A program made the translations under genes and the position numbers. Shown in pieces: positions 31,806-45,443 of a DNA stretch of 64,000 nucleotides; the first letter of the stretch is position 1, and the number at the start of each line of letters is the position of its first letter. The notes under the pieces are model-generated. The model saw only the letters and a program-made list of their open reading frames with translations. It was not told the origin of the DNA and ran no database searches. Origin of the DNA: Adineta steineri (lineage: Eukaryota > Rotifera > Eurotatoria > Adinetida > Adinetidae); NCBI GenBank assembly GCA_905250115.1, contig CAJNOI010000350.1, forward strand, positions 1 to 64,000. The letters are read 5' to 3'.

Positions 31806-33777
31806 CTTCCAGAGTTTTTTATATACTCTGTTTTTATATTTTGATTAAGCTGTCTCAATTCTATACCAGTTTGTAGAAGGACGATATTTATTCTTCAATT
31901 TATTATTTTGAAAATATTTTTAATTTAATAAAATACATTCTTATTTACGTAAATAAAATACATTTATTAAAATTTGACTCGAATGAAATATAAAGTATGA
32001 CGTCTGGAAAAATTCTCTCGAAACAGATCGACAATTATAAAATCGATTGAAAGATTTTTTGCATCTTTTTTTTAATGATTTAACCGTTCCGATTCGATTC
32101 CAGATTTCAGTTTTATTGTAAACGACGAACTCTAATTATATGTATTTCAAGCAGGGTTTTCTAAATATATAGTCAAAATGTAATCGAAAATCTTTGAGAC
32201 ATTTTTTTAGGCTTATTTTCTAGACAGTTTTTAGAATAGTAAAACTTTATTTAAAAAATCAATTTGAGATCTTCAATACAGATATGTTTTCATACTTTCT
32301 GATACTGTATTTGAATAGCGTATACGGAACTATTTAACAAATTAAAATGACATTTTATTTTAGTAAACTGCTGAGCAAATAGTGTCTTGGTAGTATTCAG
32401 TAGTTCCAATACAACAAAAACCTGCCAATCCTAATTTTGAAAAGAACATATCAATAGAATATACATTAAGTTCTCTATTTTTTAATACCAGAACAAAACT
32501 CTCTAATTCAGTCTAACTTGTGAAAACAGTCGATCAAGAACAGGCAATTTTCTCTACCGTACCTATTATTAGAGTGATCTATAAATGATAATTTGAAAAA
32601 ATGAAAAACAAAACACCTTTTTTTCTCGACATGCGATTAATCATATCTCGGGAACGAAAAGCTATAAATACGAACACTTTTTAAATTTTCTTGGTCTCAA
32701 CAAGATCTTCTTATAGCCAAAAGATATTGCCGAAAGCTTTAGATTAGTTCAATTACTTCCCTTCTAAATATCTTCAGATTGAAATACAATCGTAAATCAT
32801 GTCTTTTCTTCCCTTTGATAGGATATGTCAAATGCATACTCAAATGGTTTGGCTTTAATGAAGAAAAAAATAAGTTAGAATAAGAAAGAACATTATGAAC
32901 ATATTATTTTTTGTTTCTGCTTGTTGCTTTTTTGCTTGCTTTGTCGTCATTGTACTTAATGATTATTATTATATATTAGAAATAAACTAAAAGTTTATGT
33001 GAAGTTTTTTTAATTAAATATACATGTCAAAACCATAGATCTTCTCCATAAACAAAAAGATTGAAGGGAAAACATTTGCTCATTTTTTTTAAATTTAAAA
33101 TTTTTTAGGTTGATAATTTATTAGAATCAAAATCCGAATTAAGTCCACAATTAAGTAACTTTATCGTCGTGGTGTTGGTCGACCACGTGTTGAAGAACAA
33201 TGTCCTGATTTATTACAAATAATTGAAGAAATAGCTAAAGTTGGTAATGCTAGTGATGATCGACGACGATCAGAAACAATTCATCCTTGTTTAACATTAG
33301 ATGATTGACGTGAAAAAATCAAACAATGTGGTTATGATATTAAACGAACAACACTTTATTGTCGGTAAATGATCAGTAAATCATATTTAGTTCAAAAAAT
33401 TAAAAGCTTTTTTGTTTTTTAGTCTTTTACTTCATCGTACAACATCAATTGAAGGTCGTCGACATACTCAAACAGTTCCTGTTCGTCTCCGTCGTGTACA
33501 ACTATTTCTAAAAATGTTGAGATTGTAAATGTAAATCTAAGAGAAAATATGTGTATAGATATGTTGCTTATCTTTTCTTTCTGTTCTGATTTTTATGCTT
33601 TGTCATCTTTCATTGACTTGTGATAGTCTGAGATAAGAGAAATATCCAGTAAATAGAATACAAGATAGTGATGAATTATTCTTCTTTTATAAAAAAAATA
33701 GCAAAACTATCACAAAATATAAAATTATTGAAAAGAACCAAAAGAAATAAGACAATTATTAAAATATAAAAAAATAA

Positions 33778-34446
33778 TCAAAATTCATCATTAGTAGCAG
33801 TGTGGTTTTTGTGTTTGTGACGATTGTCGCCCGATTTAGGAGTTTTGTGATAATTGGGTGGGGGACTACTAGGTTGATAACCACTAGGTTGGTAACTACT
33901 AGATGGGTAAACACTAGATGGGGGACCAATAGGAACAGGATTGTAGGACTGGCTTGATGTTTTATGAGGTATGGCTGCTGCAGGGATAGCTGCCAATGCA
34001 TTGCGTACTTCATTACCAGGCAATGTAAATACTTCTGTACCGAATGCGCCACGAAGAGTGATTGGTACAGCAGAACTTTTAGCACAGCAACCACGACACA
34101 AAAGACCCAAAACAACGAAAGGACAAAAGATCACTGAGCACAATAAAGTTGTAAGATTACACCCTTGACATCCTGCTCCTGCTCCTTCTACTTTATCTTT
34201 TATGCTGCTTATATCAGAAAGAAAGAGCATAGAATCGGTATGATCTGACTTGCATCCACATGAATGGTTTTCAAATCGTTGAATAATCCGTGAGTTTGTC
34301 AGTATCACCCTATATATCGGACCACTTCCGCAGCACTTCTGATCACATTCGTATGTCTGAAGAATTTGTTCACCAGGAGTAATGGAAAAGACATTATCGA
34401 TTGTTTCTGGTTGCTGAGTAACGACATAATTCGATGGGTGTGATCG
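33778..34446 (-). CDS. Cys-rich membrane-associated protein with PH-like fold, Pro-rich tail (5' exons not found)
   Basis: One exon with an acceptor at ~34447 (ttatag) and a stop at 33778-33780. Visible: YVVTQQPETIDNVFSITPGE, a pattern IYRVILTNSRIIQRFENHSC and SMLFLSDISSIKDKVEG as in bacterial-type PH (bPH_2/DUF) domains, interrupted by a hydrophobic, Cys-rich stretch (GCNLTTLLCSVIFCPFVVL, CRGCCAK). Then AFGTEVFTLPGNEVRNALA closes the domain. The tail is Pro/Ser/Tyr-rich with repeats (YQPSGYQPSSPPP) and a Lys/His-rich end. The hydrophobic Cys cluster may be a palmitoylated hairpin. No ATG in frame at the exon start, so at least one 5' exon lies above 34447; MYLPITVVNR at ~34870 does not join in phase. 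Confidence 0.6.
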   Translation of the reverse strand, partial: RSHPSNYVVTQQPETIDNVFSITPGEQILQTYECDQKCCGSGPIYRVILTNSRIIQRFENHSCGCKSDHTDSMLFLSDISSIKDKVEGAGAGCQGCNLTTLLCSVIFCPFVVLGLLCRGCCAKSSAVPITLRGAFGTEVFTLPGNEVRNALAAIPAAAIPHKTSSQSYNPVPIGPPSSVYPSSSYQPSGYQPSSPPPNYHKTPKSGDNRHKHKNHTATNDEF

Positions 34447-35531
34447 CCTATAAGCATGAATTATAAAATAGCATATAAAGGGTACTTATGATGAGCATAT
34501 ATTTTTTGCTCAGTTTATGTATCTGATACATGAATTAATACAATACTCTTATGTTTGCTAAAGGATTTAGCACAGAGATACTTATCAACTAGTTTCTATA
34601 TTCACATAAAATATATATTTTAAATCTGTCAATTCTAGTAAAGTAGCTACTTACATTTAGTATGACATCGTATGCAAAAAAACGAATTATTTTTGTGTAA
34701 TAATAAAAGCTCGTTAAGAGTATGTGATTCAAAGAACTGTAACCAACAGACTTGTTAAGATATTATCCTTGATGATAAAATGTGATTACATTCGTTGTTT
34801 AGAAAAGTTTTCATTTATATACTGAGAGATATATCTACAAACCTCGATTCACCACTGTTATTGGTAGATACATCTTTCGAAGAATATTAAAAAGTCAAAA
34901 ACAAAAACCCGAGAAACAGTATTTTTATCTTTATTTGTTTAGCAGGTCTAAGTTGAAAACAATCTTGAGAATGGGGACGAATGTGGATATATGTGGTCGA
35001 TCTTTCAACAACAGTCACACTCACCTCCACACTCACACCTTAGCCACCTATACCCGCACCGACCCGTTAGAAATAAGTACCCGTGCAATTGTCCAAGAAA
35101 GAAAGTGATGAATAGTTGATAAAAGATAATGAAAACGACACTAAGAGCATTTCTTATCAGTTAACCTTCTATACATGTACATCTTTTAACGAAATTTTCT
35201 AAGGATTGAAATATATTAATATAATTTTGCATTTAGAATTATGTTTTACACTTAATGATCTCTAGGTATGTAACAAAAACTAGATATTCAAATCGATATG
35301 TGACCAGTGAAATAATCAGATTTTGAAAACATCAAATAAATGAATCAAAATAAAATACCATAAACTCGAACTTTACTAATATTTACTTTTGTAACAGTTT
35401 AAGTAATTTTTATTGTTAAAAACAAAACAAAATAAAAAAACACTCATACTTTAAAATGTATACATATACAATTATTACAGCACAAAAATCATGCATGAAT
35501 ATTGATAAAAAAATATTACTTTCATTATAGA
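34447..35531. other. Intergenic region with a C-rich patch
   Basis: 1.1 kb holding the unfound 5' end of the preceding gene. A patch at 35013-35092 (CACTCACCTCCACACTCACA, CCCGCACCGACCCG) is GC-richer than the rest and could be a transposon relic. Otherwise AT-rich. Confidence 0.5.
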
Positions 35532-35937
35532 TCAATCATAAGCATTATCTGTTGTATAATAATCATAATAAGATATAAAAATATTGTAAGAGATTAGAAC
35601 TGTTACTGCTATAAAAGCAACAAATACTAAAAAATATTCTTGTGGTTTTAGTTTTATTGAACGTGGTCGTTCTCTTGTCTTATGTTGTCTTAATGATGGG
35701 CAGTGTTCGCGATAGTTAGGACGTTGAGTTTGTTTTAAATTTTTTCCTCTTTCAGATGCTATACCATATGTTGCAAGAAGTGAATTAAGACGCAACCTAG
35801 ATATGATAAGAGGAAGAAAAACAAAAATAATAACATTTATTAAGTTTTCATTGATATTACACACTCAAAACAAAGCAAGCCATTCAAAAAAAAGGAATAG
35901 ATATTTGAATTATCACGACAACAGATAAAACTCACAT
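35532..35937 (-). CDS. Small single-pass membrane protein, unknown; start codon split by an intron
   Basis: The main exon (35532-35796) encodes LRLNSLLATYGIASERGKNL, a basic stretch (HKTRERPRSIKLK) and a TM helix (YFLVFVAFIAVTVLISYNIF), ending YYDYYTTDNAYD. There is no in-frame ATG in it. The exon starts with G after an acceptor (atatctag), and upstream the sequence AT|gtgagt at 35937-35936 would supply AT, so splicing builds ATG. This gives an 89-residue protein MLRLNSLLATYG... . The donor is near-consensus. The family is not recognised; the topology suggests a type II mini membrane protein. Confidence 0.55.
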
Positions 35938-36333
35938 GTTTCTACCTTCGATAAGGTAAAAAAACAAACTCAATCTAGAATAGAATGATGAAATCTATTT
36001 TTATTGCTTTTCGTTCTTAAAAGACTTGAATAAAATCAAAAGAATATAGTTTATTGTTGAAAATGAATAATGATATACATTTTTATGATTAATTGTTCTT
36101 TTTTTTTTTGTTTTATAAATAGTTATAGTTAAATTAGAATGATAGAGAGATTAGAGAAAAGAAAAAAAATATTTTACAATGAAACGGGGAAACAATCACG
36201 TCTGTATATATGTTTGAATGGCAAAAAAAGAAAAATATACAAATTGAGATGATAATCTTGATTAAGAGAAAAAGTAGAACTGATGTCCTTTTTTTTGTAC
36301 ATAATGTTACATAGAATAAATCGATGTTGAAAG
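35938..36333. other. Intergenic, AT-rich
   Basis: Contains the 3' flank of the NBR1-like gene and the 5' flank of the small membrane protein gene. Nothing else seen. Confidence 0.5.
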
Positions 36334-39300
36334 TTAATCGATATCTTCAATGCTACCGCCGGTTAATATTTCGATGACTTTATTTAAATCATTATTATTT
36401 TCTGAAAGTAAAAGTTGATTTGTTTGACGATTAGCAAAGCCCATTTCATTTAATATATCTATTGGATTATTTGATAAAATTGAATTTTCATTTTCTTCAA
36501 CATGCTCAAAATAATCATCATTATTTGAATTATTTGTTTCAATTAATGGTTGTTGTTCTTGAACAGGTGTATTAAACTAAAAATAGATGATTTAATATAT
36601 ATGATTAACTTAAATAAGATAACTAACTTCATCATTTGCTTGTAATGTATTAAAAATAGCTTTAGCTGTTGAACCTGCATGTTTAGCAACACTAAAAATA
36701 TTTGTTACAACTGAATCAACAAAATCCAATGATTGACTAAAAGAAAAATCATTATTCATATAAAATTTATTAAATTTCATAACTAACTTTGCTCGTAATG
36801 CTTGTTGTTGACGTTCTTCATTGGTAGTATTTGGGATGGCAGGTGTTAATTCAATTAATGGCATTTCATTAGAATTTTCTACTGTTGATAATAATGGTGA
36901 ATATGCAAAAGTTGATAAACTATCATTGTCGCTGAGATCAGGACTTTGAAAAGTATTGATTAATGATTCCGATTGTGTAGTTGTTGAATTTGAACGAGGT
37001 AAAATAAAACTTGACTAAAATATATACAAATATTATAATAAATATTAATATATTTAGAATATACATACACGACGTGGATTATTATTTGATATTGTTTCAT
37101 ATGGTTTTGATAAATCGAAACATGATGGTAATGGTATATCAACAAATTCAAATGTTTCTTTAACTTCTGGAATTGATTCTAGAAAAAACAAAATATAATA
37201 TTAAAATTGTACAAGATATTTTTTCATTCATACTTTCTATTGTTGATTGACCGACTTGAATTGAACACCAAATCATTGGACCAAATGTTCGATGACGAAA
37301 TGAAAGTATCCATTTACTTTCATATGTACCTGGTTCATTATTGCATGTATAATCAACAGTAATCAGTGCCCGACTATGTGGTGCAGTAACAGGAACAATG
37401 GGTTGATTAACAACTTTAATACCATCAGTTAGATTGATTAATTCAATATCATCACTACTCCATGGCATTGAACCATCATTAAGAAGAATCCAACCTTTGC
37501 GAAATACTTGTCCAGGTTGCATTGGTGTTCCATCAGGTGTATTTTCATCAGCAATAAAACGAGCTGAATATGGACTAGAATAAAAAAAAGAAGTTTTCTA
37601 GTTATTTTTTCTTGTAATTCAATCATACCGAAGTAATTTAAGTTTTTCTTCAATTTTTAAAACTTCACGTAAATTTCCATGACGTGTAGCTGTTTGAAGA
37701 TCATCATAGAGTGAAGCAATTTTTATTTTCATCGGTGCAAAAAAACGAAGAATATCATCTGGATTTGATCTGTAAATAAAATAAATAAATAAATATACAT
37801 AGATAAATATACGAATCATACCGATCATAAGTTTTAACTGTTTTTGTATTTGATCGTGTATTTTCTTTTTTACTTAAATGACGTTGTTGTTCCCGACGAT
37901 GTTTTCGTTTAAGTAAACGTTTTTCTGATGATGATAAGATATCCTAAAGATAGTAAAACAAAAGATGTTTTTTTTCCCTATCTTTATTTAATTATTCTTA
38001 CATCAGTAGTACAATCAGTTGCATGATGACGAGAAAATAATGGTACTGTTACTTGTTCATCTGTACGTTGTTTTTTAATATTCTTATAGAGAAAAAAAGA
38101 AAGAAATTTTTTTCATTTGAAATCAATTTAATATTTACTTTTCGTTCAATATCACCATTGTTCATTGTTAATGAACGAATATTTTCTGCAAGTTGTTCAT
38201 AACAATCTGGATTTTTAGATTTTTTACTAATCGTCATTTTTTCTAATGGTGTTATTAACTAAAAAAGAAAACGAATTCATTAAAAATTTATATTTAATTA
38301 GTCATATCATACTGGAGCAATTGGTGTTTCTTCAGTTTTTGAAATTGATGATATTTCAAGTATTTCATTAACTTCATCATTCATTTCATAATTAAAACAA
38401 ACTTCAATTAATGTTTCATTTAATTCATTTAACTGAAAACAAAAGAATTTAGTCTTGGCATATTATTGAAATTCTTTACTTGTTCATTTGATCGATGTGT
38501 AGTTTTTTTCATTTGAAGAAGATATTGAATTGCCTGACGAATTGGTCGTGTAAATAATAAACGAAAACGACGTAGTTCAATACATTGATGACATTTTGAA
38601 AATAATTTTAGTAAACAATTATATTCCTAGAAAAAACTATGAGTTGAAACAAAATAAAACTATAAAGAAGGAAAATCTTACAATTGCGCTTGTTACTGTT
38701 GGATTTGTAGTATTTATAGATTCGAATAAAGCTCGAAGATTTTTTAAACCATTTTGAGCAATAAACTAAAAGAGAATATTTTCTATATGATTTCTATTAC
38801 AAACTAAAACTAAATTTACACGTTGAATAAATGATCGAAGCCAACCATAACATTCATTTCGATTTGTAAAAGTTGTTCGTAAAAATTCCTCATCATCTAA
38901 TGTATAATTACGATTTGTTGGTAATTGTTCATCTTTATGTTTTTGAGAAAATGTTGTATTTGTATCAAATGTCTAACGAAACAAAAAGAAATATACATTT
39001 TTTCTTAGAACAAAAAATAAGAATTAAACAAACCAATGCAAGTATATTTAATAAAGTTGTTGGCACAGGTGCATAACGTATACGAGTACCAACTAAATCA
39101 ACAAGTAATTCAATCATATCAAATATTCCATGTTGTATTTCACGTGGCCAGGAATATACAGATTGAGTTGTTTGTAACTATAGGAAAAAAAGTGGTTAGA
39201 GCTAGTTTTATTCAGCATATGTTCTTTAGTAATTTTTAACCATTATATTTCTACTGATATGGATCTATATTTTCTTCATTATTATACTTCGTCGATTTGT

Positions 39301-40507
39301 AAATTTCGAAGATCAAATCAAGGAAAATTTCTCTGTAACTGATTCTGATTAGTGTTCAGCTTCGTCGTTTAATTATAAACAGGATATGGTGACTTTAAGA
39401 GCGTTAGTAATTATAACTCCTGGTTCTCGAAATACGGTTAAAATTGTGTCGTAAAAAAAGAGATTTTCATTTATGTGTTGAACTTAAAGTGTATGAAAAA
39501 AATAGTTTGAATCATTAAGTTACAAACACTTCCAGAATCTCCTTAGTGGCAGTGAAGCCTCTCTATAGCCGAAAGATCCGCATTAGTTAAGACAGTTCTT
39601 TTGTAAATTTGCTATTTACTCTGCAAATAAAAACTTCTTCTATTTCTTGTTTATGTGTGTCGATGATTATCACTTCCTATATATTTCTCAGATGATCATG
39701 GTGTGATTCGCTCAAACTTGAATTCAGAATATTAAACAAACAAACATATTCTTTCAGGAAGTTAGTTACATATAATTATAATCTCGGTAAAAATTCAAAT
39801 TTTACAAGAGTTCTATAAAATAATACATACTTTTCGAAAAGCTTCGGGTACAATTTTTTCAATAAGTTCTTTGCATTCAACATTTGAATCAAGTTGACCT
39901 TGAAATAGAAAATGAAAAACAAGAATATTAAATATTCTTTTCTAAAAATACCTACCTTCTTGTGCTAATATAATCGCTGATGTAAGACAAACACCCAAGG
40001 CTTCATCTAATTTAACTGGTATATACCATTTATCAACAAGAATATTGTTTCGAAGATTTTGAAGTTTATCCGTAGGGAAAGCAGTTACTTTTGGTAGATT
40101 TAATTCTACTATTTTCGGTTTTTCTATATGATATATGCCATCAAATGTATGTACATCATCAATATAAATCGAAAGTATAAGTGATTTAAGACCATGATCT
40201 CGAGCAAACTAGACGAAAAATAAAAAGAGGATTATTAGGTAAATATAAAATCAGTAGATTTACTTTAACATTGGTATCAAATTCATCTTTATTTTCAATA
40301 CGAATTTGTTCTTGTTCTTCATCTATCATACATATTTTAAAATTTTTCTTTATATTACGACATAAAAATTCTGCCTATAGAAATAAAATATATAATAGTA
40401 GAAAAAGATTATTTCGTTAATTTACGTACATATCGAACTAATCCATTCCAATCAGTTACTTCAACCGAATTTTGTTTATTATCTGTGTCAGCCGAATTGG
40501 ATGACAT
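36334..40507 (-). CDS. NBR1-like selective autophagy receptor (PB1, FW, UBA)
   Basis: Many exons, ATG at 40507 (MSSNSADTDNKQNSVEVTDW), TAA at 36334-36336. Residues ~15-85 look like a PB1 domain (FKICMIDEEQEQIRIENKDE...). A long middle region of helices follows, including KWYIPVKLDEALGVCLTSAI and FDMIELLVDLVGTRIRYAPV. Then the NBR1 four-tryptophan (FW) domain (DENTPDGTPMQPGQVFRKGW, MPWSSDD, GTYESKWILSFRHRTFGPMI, WCSIQV) with its four Trp. Near the end DDYFEHVEEN is a candidate LC3-interacting motif, followed by a UBA-like domain (NPIDILNEMGFANRQTNQLL). NBR1 links ubiquitylated cargo to autophagosomes. I cannot find the ZZ zinc finger normally between PB1 and FW. An intron at ~39181-39833 is unusually long (~650 bp). 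Confidence 0.82.
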
Positions 40508-41782
40508 TTTTTGATAAATCTTCTTTGATTTAAGAATAAAATAAAAATGACAAAAATCTAAAGATATTTTGTTTATATATTTCAAAAAATATACGAAGAT
40601 ACTTCGAGAGTATTACTAATATCGATAATAAGCGTGTACTCGTGATAAATAGTTAACGTTGTGCAAGACAAAGACAGACTCTTTCGAGAAGGACGAAAGA
40701 AAAAAAAATAGGAACGCATATGATGAGTATATAAAATAGAGTATGAGAAGAAAAAAAAGAGAAAATAAATACATCCGACCGCCATAATGTCGCGTTCTCG
40801 AGTCATATGGGAGGTTACAATATAAAGAAAAGAAGAAAAAAAAAGAATCATGAAGTATTATATTTATGAAGTTAACGAAAAAGACCCAAATTGACTATCT
40901 CATATAATATCAAACGATGAATTGTAATAGGATACATGATGATATTATTTCAAATTGGTTTGAAAAAGACCGGCTTACAGTCATGATCATTTCTGTCTAG
41001 TATATATTCACTATTGACGAATGTATTATTTAAGTCAAAGCAAGATCTTATTCATGCATATATGAATTTGATTCTTAATATAAAATCATTTCTCTAAAAA
41101 AAATTATCTATCATGAATATTTTGTTTTATCATTATTTCGCGATTTCCATAAAAGACATTGCATCATTCGCATGTTTTCATATCATTAGTAAGAAGTAGA
41201 TCGAATGTCTATATACAGTGATATACATGAACGAATAATTATCAGTCCTTAGCAATAATTTGTCGCATAAGAGAACATATTAAATTGTTTACACATTTAT
41301 TTCGTTAATTATAAGTAGACCTTAATCGATTGTAGAAGATACATTTATTTCTATTGTATCAAAATTTTCTTTTGATAAATGTTAGAGCTATTTGATCTAC
41401 ATAATTCTAGTATATTTGGCTTAATATAATTTGTCTAAAATCTTCATACCTGTTTAAAGTCTATAAGTGAATGTATACATTTTAAATATATGAAATTCTA
41501 TTCCTTTTGGTAAAACAAAAATTTTTTTTTATCAAGTGTAACTTTAAGACAATAATTCATAATTCTATATAGTCATATGTATTTATAAATCTAAAAAGAA
41601 AACAAAGCGAAATGTTTACTAGATACTGTTTTTCTTAAGTTGATGATGTTTTATTTTAATTTATTCTTATTCTCGGTCAGAGATAATATGAATAATTGAC
41701 GATAGAAACAGCAAAACAAAACAAAAAAGAAAATAACAATATGTTCGTTGCTGTTATCGTTTTCAATCTAATATCTTATTGT
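40508..41782. other. Intergenic region
   Basis: 1.27 kb, AT-rich, with the NBR1-like promoter side near 40508 and the RPS11 3' flank near 41782. No coding exon seen. Confidence 0.5.
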
Positions 41783-42575
<793 letters not shown>

Positions 42576-43917
42576 GAAAAATCAGATAAAGTCTCCGTTT
42601 ATAAATTGAAGAAAACAAAGATAAAATAACGTTTTATTCATCTTAAAACTTCTTCTGAATATTTTTAGCTTTATACCAAGAATTTTTATCATGAAATGAT
42701 ATATTGTCAGGAATTCGGTAGATGTCGCTATCAAACAAAATGATACTTTTATATCTAATAGATGGTCTACTAGTTAACAATAACTAAATTCGAAAATGCT
42801 TAATTCATTTGTTTATTGATCTTATAATTTTGATTCATAAAATTTAAGAATATTTTCAAGCCTGAGATAGTATACCTACTCGAATACGGAACTTTACCTA
42901 GTGATAAAGAGAGTATCGAGATATACACGAAAAAATCTATGATCAGAAATTATATAACAGCTATTAATAAACTTATCATATTACAATCGTTCATGTTCAC
43001 AATGATGATCAACTTCATACAGAAAAATATCGGTAAAATCTTTGAAAACGATTAAGATATTTACAATAGCAACATAAATATTAATTTCTATTTGAACCGG
43101 AATATTTCATACGCCTTAATAAAATCATCAAGATGGCTTTCAACATAGACACAATCATTGACTCTTTGACTAATGAAAATTATCGGTTATTCATATTTAC
43201 GAAAAAATAAAAGATAGTAAACATGTAGATATGACAAAAAGATCTTTCAAATAGGAAAATTACGTGGATCCTTTTGCTTTTATATTATCGTTTTAAAATA
43301 ACTGAATGATAAAGGAATTTTTGTACTAAATTTCTCGTATCCTCTGTCTGTGGTCATTTTCGTTATCTGAATCTTTATGACAAATTTACTAATTAATAGT
43401 TCACTATCGTCATTACAAGAAATAAATTATTATATTCGATTGATCTGATTAATTTTTAGGAATATGTAAATAGGAAAGAATCGAAATTTAGTATAATGAT
43501 AATGACTTTATTGTAAAAATTTTCACTGGATAACATACTGTTAAACAATATACATATCATTTTAGACTTTTAACTTAAAACATTTCTACTTCGAGTATTA
43601 TTTCTGCATTATATATATATATGTATGCGACAATCATATTGACTCTTTTACTCGAGGGTGGAATATACATTCTATGCATGCAGAATTAACCTACGTATTC
43701 TCTCAAATGATTGTATATTTGTGATATTGAAAAAAGAATTGCGTCAACATAGAACCCCTTTTTTTCTCTTTCGTCCTTTGATTTCTCCTTTTTTTATATT
43801 TGTTTAGTGGTAAAAAGCGAGAATAAATACGACTGAATAATTATCTGACACATAAATATTGGTGATTAAGTGGTGCGTAGAAACAGTAATATAGTACAGA
43901 ATAGAATTTTGACGATC
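42576..43917. other. Divergent intergenic region
   Basis: 1.3 kb between RPS11 (-) and the secreted protein gene (+). AT-rich, with an (AT)n run at 43612-43624. No coding exon or clear repeat seen; it must carry both promoters. Confidence 0.5.
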
Positions 43918-45254
43918 ATGGATAAGCAGAAAATAATCAATAAGAAAACATGTTTCATGTTATTATTACTGATAACGATGGTGAATAGTTTTGATAATCG
44001 ATATAAACATCGTTCGTCGATTCTTCGAAATCTTCAAAGTTAGTATCGAATATTCTTAATTCATCAATTAATAAATATTCTATTTAGATTTATTAGAAGA
44101 TGATGAACAAGAATTTCATTTAAAAACTCGAAATAGTAAGTTGTTTTAAAATGACTGTAATATATATATATATATAAAGATATCCGAAGTTTTCAAAGCA
44201 TTTTAAATATATATAACGAACAAATATAGAGATTATTCTAATAAAATTGTCAGTTACAAATAATTATCATATAACATGTATGTGACATGAATAAAAATTA
44301 TAACCAATTTTCTTTCGTTATAAATTGACTGATTCTATTTTGTTAATATATTTTTAGAACAATATGAAAATAATGAAGAAAGTGATGACGTCGAATCAGG
44401 TATGTTGATATTTTAAATACTGTCGAACATATTAATACAGGGACTTTTCGTACCAAGCTTTTTACTCAGACTATTGTATACGATTAATATGAAATATTAG
44501 TAGTGAAATTTTAATACTCATTAGTTAATTATCATTTAGGGTTTAGGTTTCCTATTGTATGTTTTCTGACAGAATATTTCGTATTAAATCGAGATTCAAG
44601 AGTGTGCATTATTTTATTATTGTATAAAACACTTCACAGTTTACCTGTCAAATATCAGGATGAGAATTTAATAAGAGTAAATGTACGATAGATATTTTGA
44701 CAATCGAGAAAAAAAAACAACATAGGTCAGTATTTTATCTGGAATAAACTATCGGATAGAATCACTGATAAGACCTTCTACATCATCTGTGCAGTTCTAT
44801 CCATATTAATTATAAAAAGAAACTTGTAATAACCACTGTTTCTCCAGATCGTCGAATTTTCGATCATGATGAACAATATATGGAAGTACGTGCAACTACC
44901 GGAACAAACGAAACAAATACTGGTAAATATTGATTATTTGCATTTTTTTTTCTAATTTTATATTCAGGACCAGAAATAACACTTCAAAATCGTGCTGCAA
45001 TGAATACTCGTCTTCGTGTTCTCTATACTGATGCAAATGGTACTCCAGCAATAGCTGAAACTGGTCGATTATGGACTGGACAAACAAAATCTGTGAAACT
45101 TCCAGTAGGTTCTAAGAACATAAATATTATCGTTGAAAAAGATCTATTTTTTGAAACATGGCGTGTAGCATATAAAGGTACATTAACTAATGAAAATCAA
45201 TGTGTACGTATTGTTGGTGTAACACTTTTTTCAAAAATTCATCCGTGCAAATAA
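43918..45254 (+). CDS. Secreted protein of unknown function
   Basis: Five exons, all junctions in phase 1, give about 190 residues: MDKQKIINKKTCFMLLLLIT at 43918 to FSKIHPCK, TAA at 45252-45254. The N terminus has a signal-peptide core (CFMLLLLITMVNS). The central region is acidic (LLEDDEQEF, NNEESDDVES, DHDEQYMEV). The last exon is a compact, probably all-beta domain: LQNRAAMNTRLRVLYTDANG, TGRLWTGQTKSVKLPVGSKN, LFFETWRVAYKGTL, ENQCVRIVGVTLF. Two Cys near the C terminus could pair. I do not recognise the family; the final exon is well formed and the likely functional part. The third intron is ~450 bp. Confidence 0.7.
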
Positions 45255-45443
45255 AAGATTAAATATAACAAAACAAAACAAAAACAGCAATAAAACAAAA
45301 ATGATTAATTACTACATTACATGTGTTTCTTTTAGTACAACATGATTATAAATAAAATTGCAATAATAAAACATTCAGTTTTAGAGAGAGATATATATAT
45401 ACATAAAGTAAAACAAATAGAGATGTGTAAAAGAGATTAAGTT

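Larger units (their letters stand above)
29477..33528 (+). pseudogene. Decayed multi-exon gene of a repetitive family
   Basis: Phase-consistent exons: 29477-29549 (MASPYRPRKTFVRYSSSPES..), ~30784-30842 (FLFEKLINMMNNDLHDKLQE), ~31071-31140 (LTENPINEPTDTDLVRQIQI), ~31191-31222 (NQIGLIETSTL), ~33109 on (VDNLLESKSELSPQLS). In this last exon the frame breaks: a shift of one frame is needed to read on into RRGVGRPRVEEQCPDLLQII, then a TGA interrupts LTLDD/REKIKQCGYDIKRTTLYC. A final exon (~33421-33528) reads LLHRTTSIEGRRHTQTVPVR. The C-terminal part resembles uncharacterised proteins of animals that I associate with repetitive, transposon-linked families; that link is from memory and weak. Intron 1 carries the right arm of the inverted-repeat element and the 31.2-33.1 kb intron carries GC-rich repeats. 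Confidence 0.55.

Noticed and set aside
31163..31858. 231-residue minus-strand ORF with a Cys/Ser-rich start
   Set aside because: It runs through the GC-rich satellite islands and a minisatellite; the related copy at 27546-27775 does not keep the frame.
35013..35092. C-rich patch considered as telomere-like repeat
   Set aside because: The words are irregular and do not form a consistent tandem unit.
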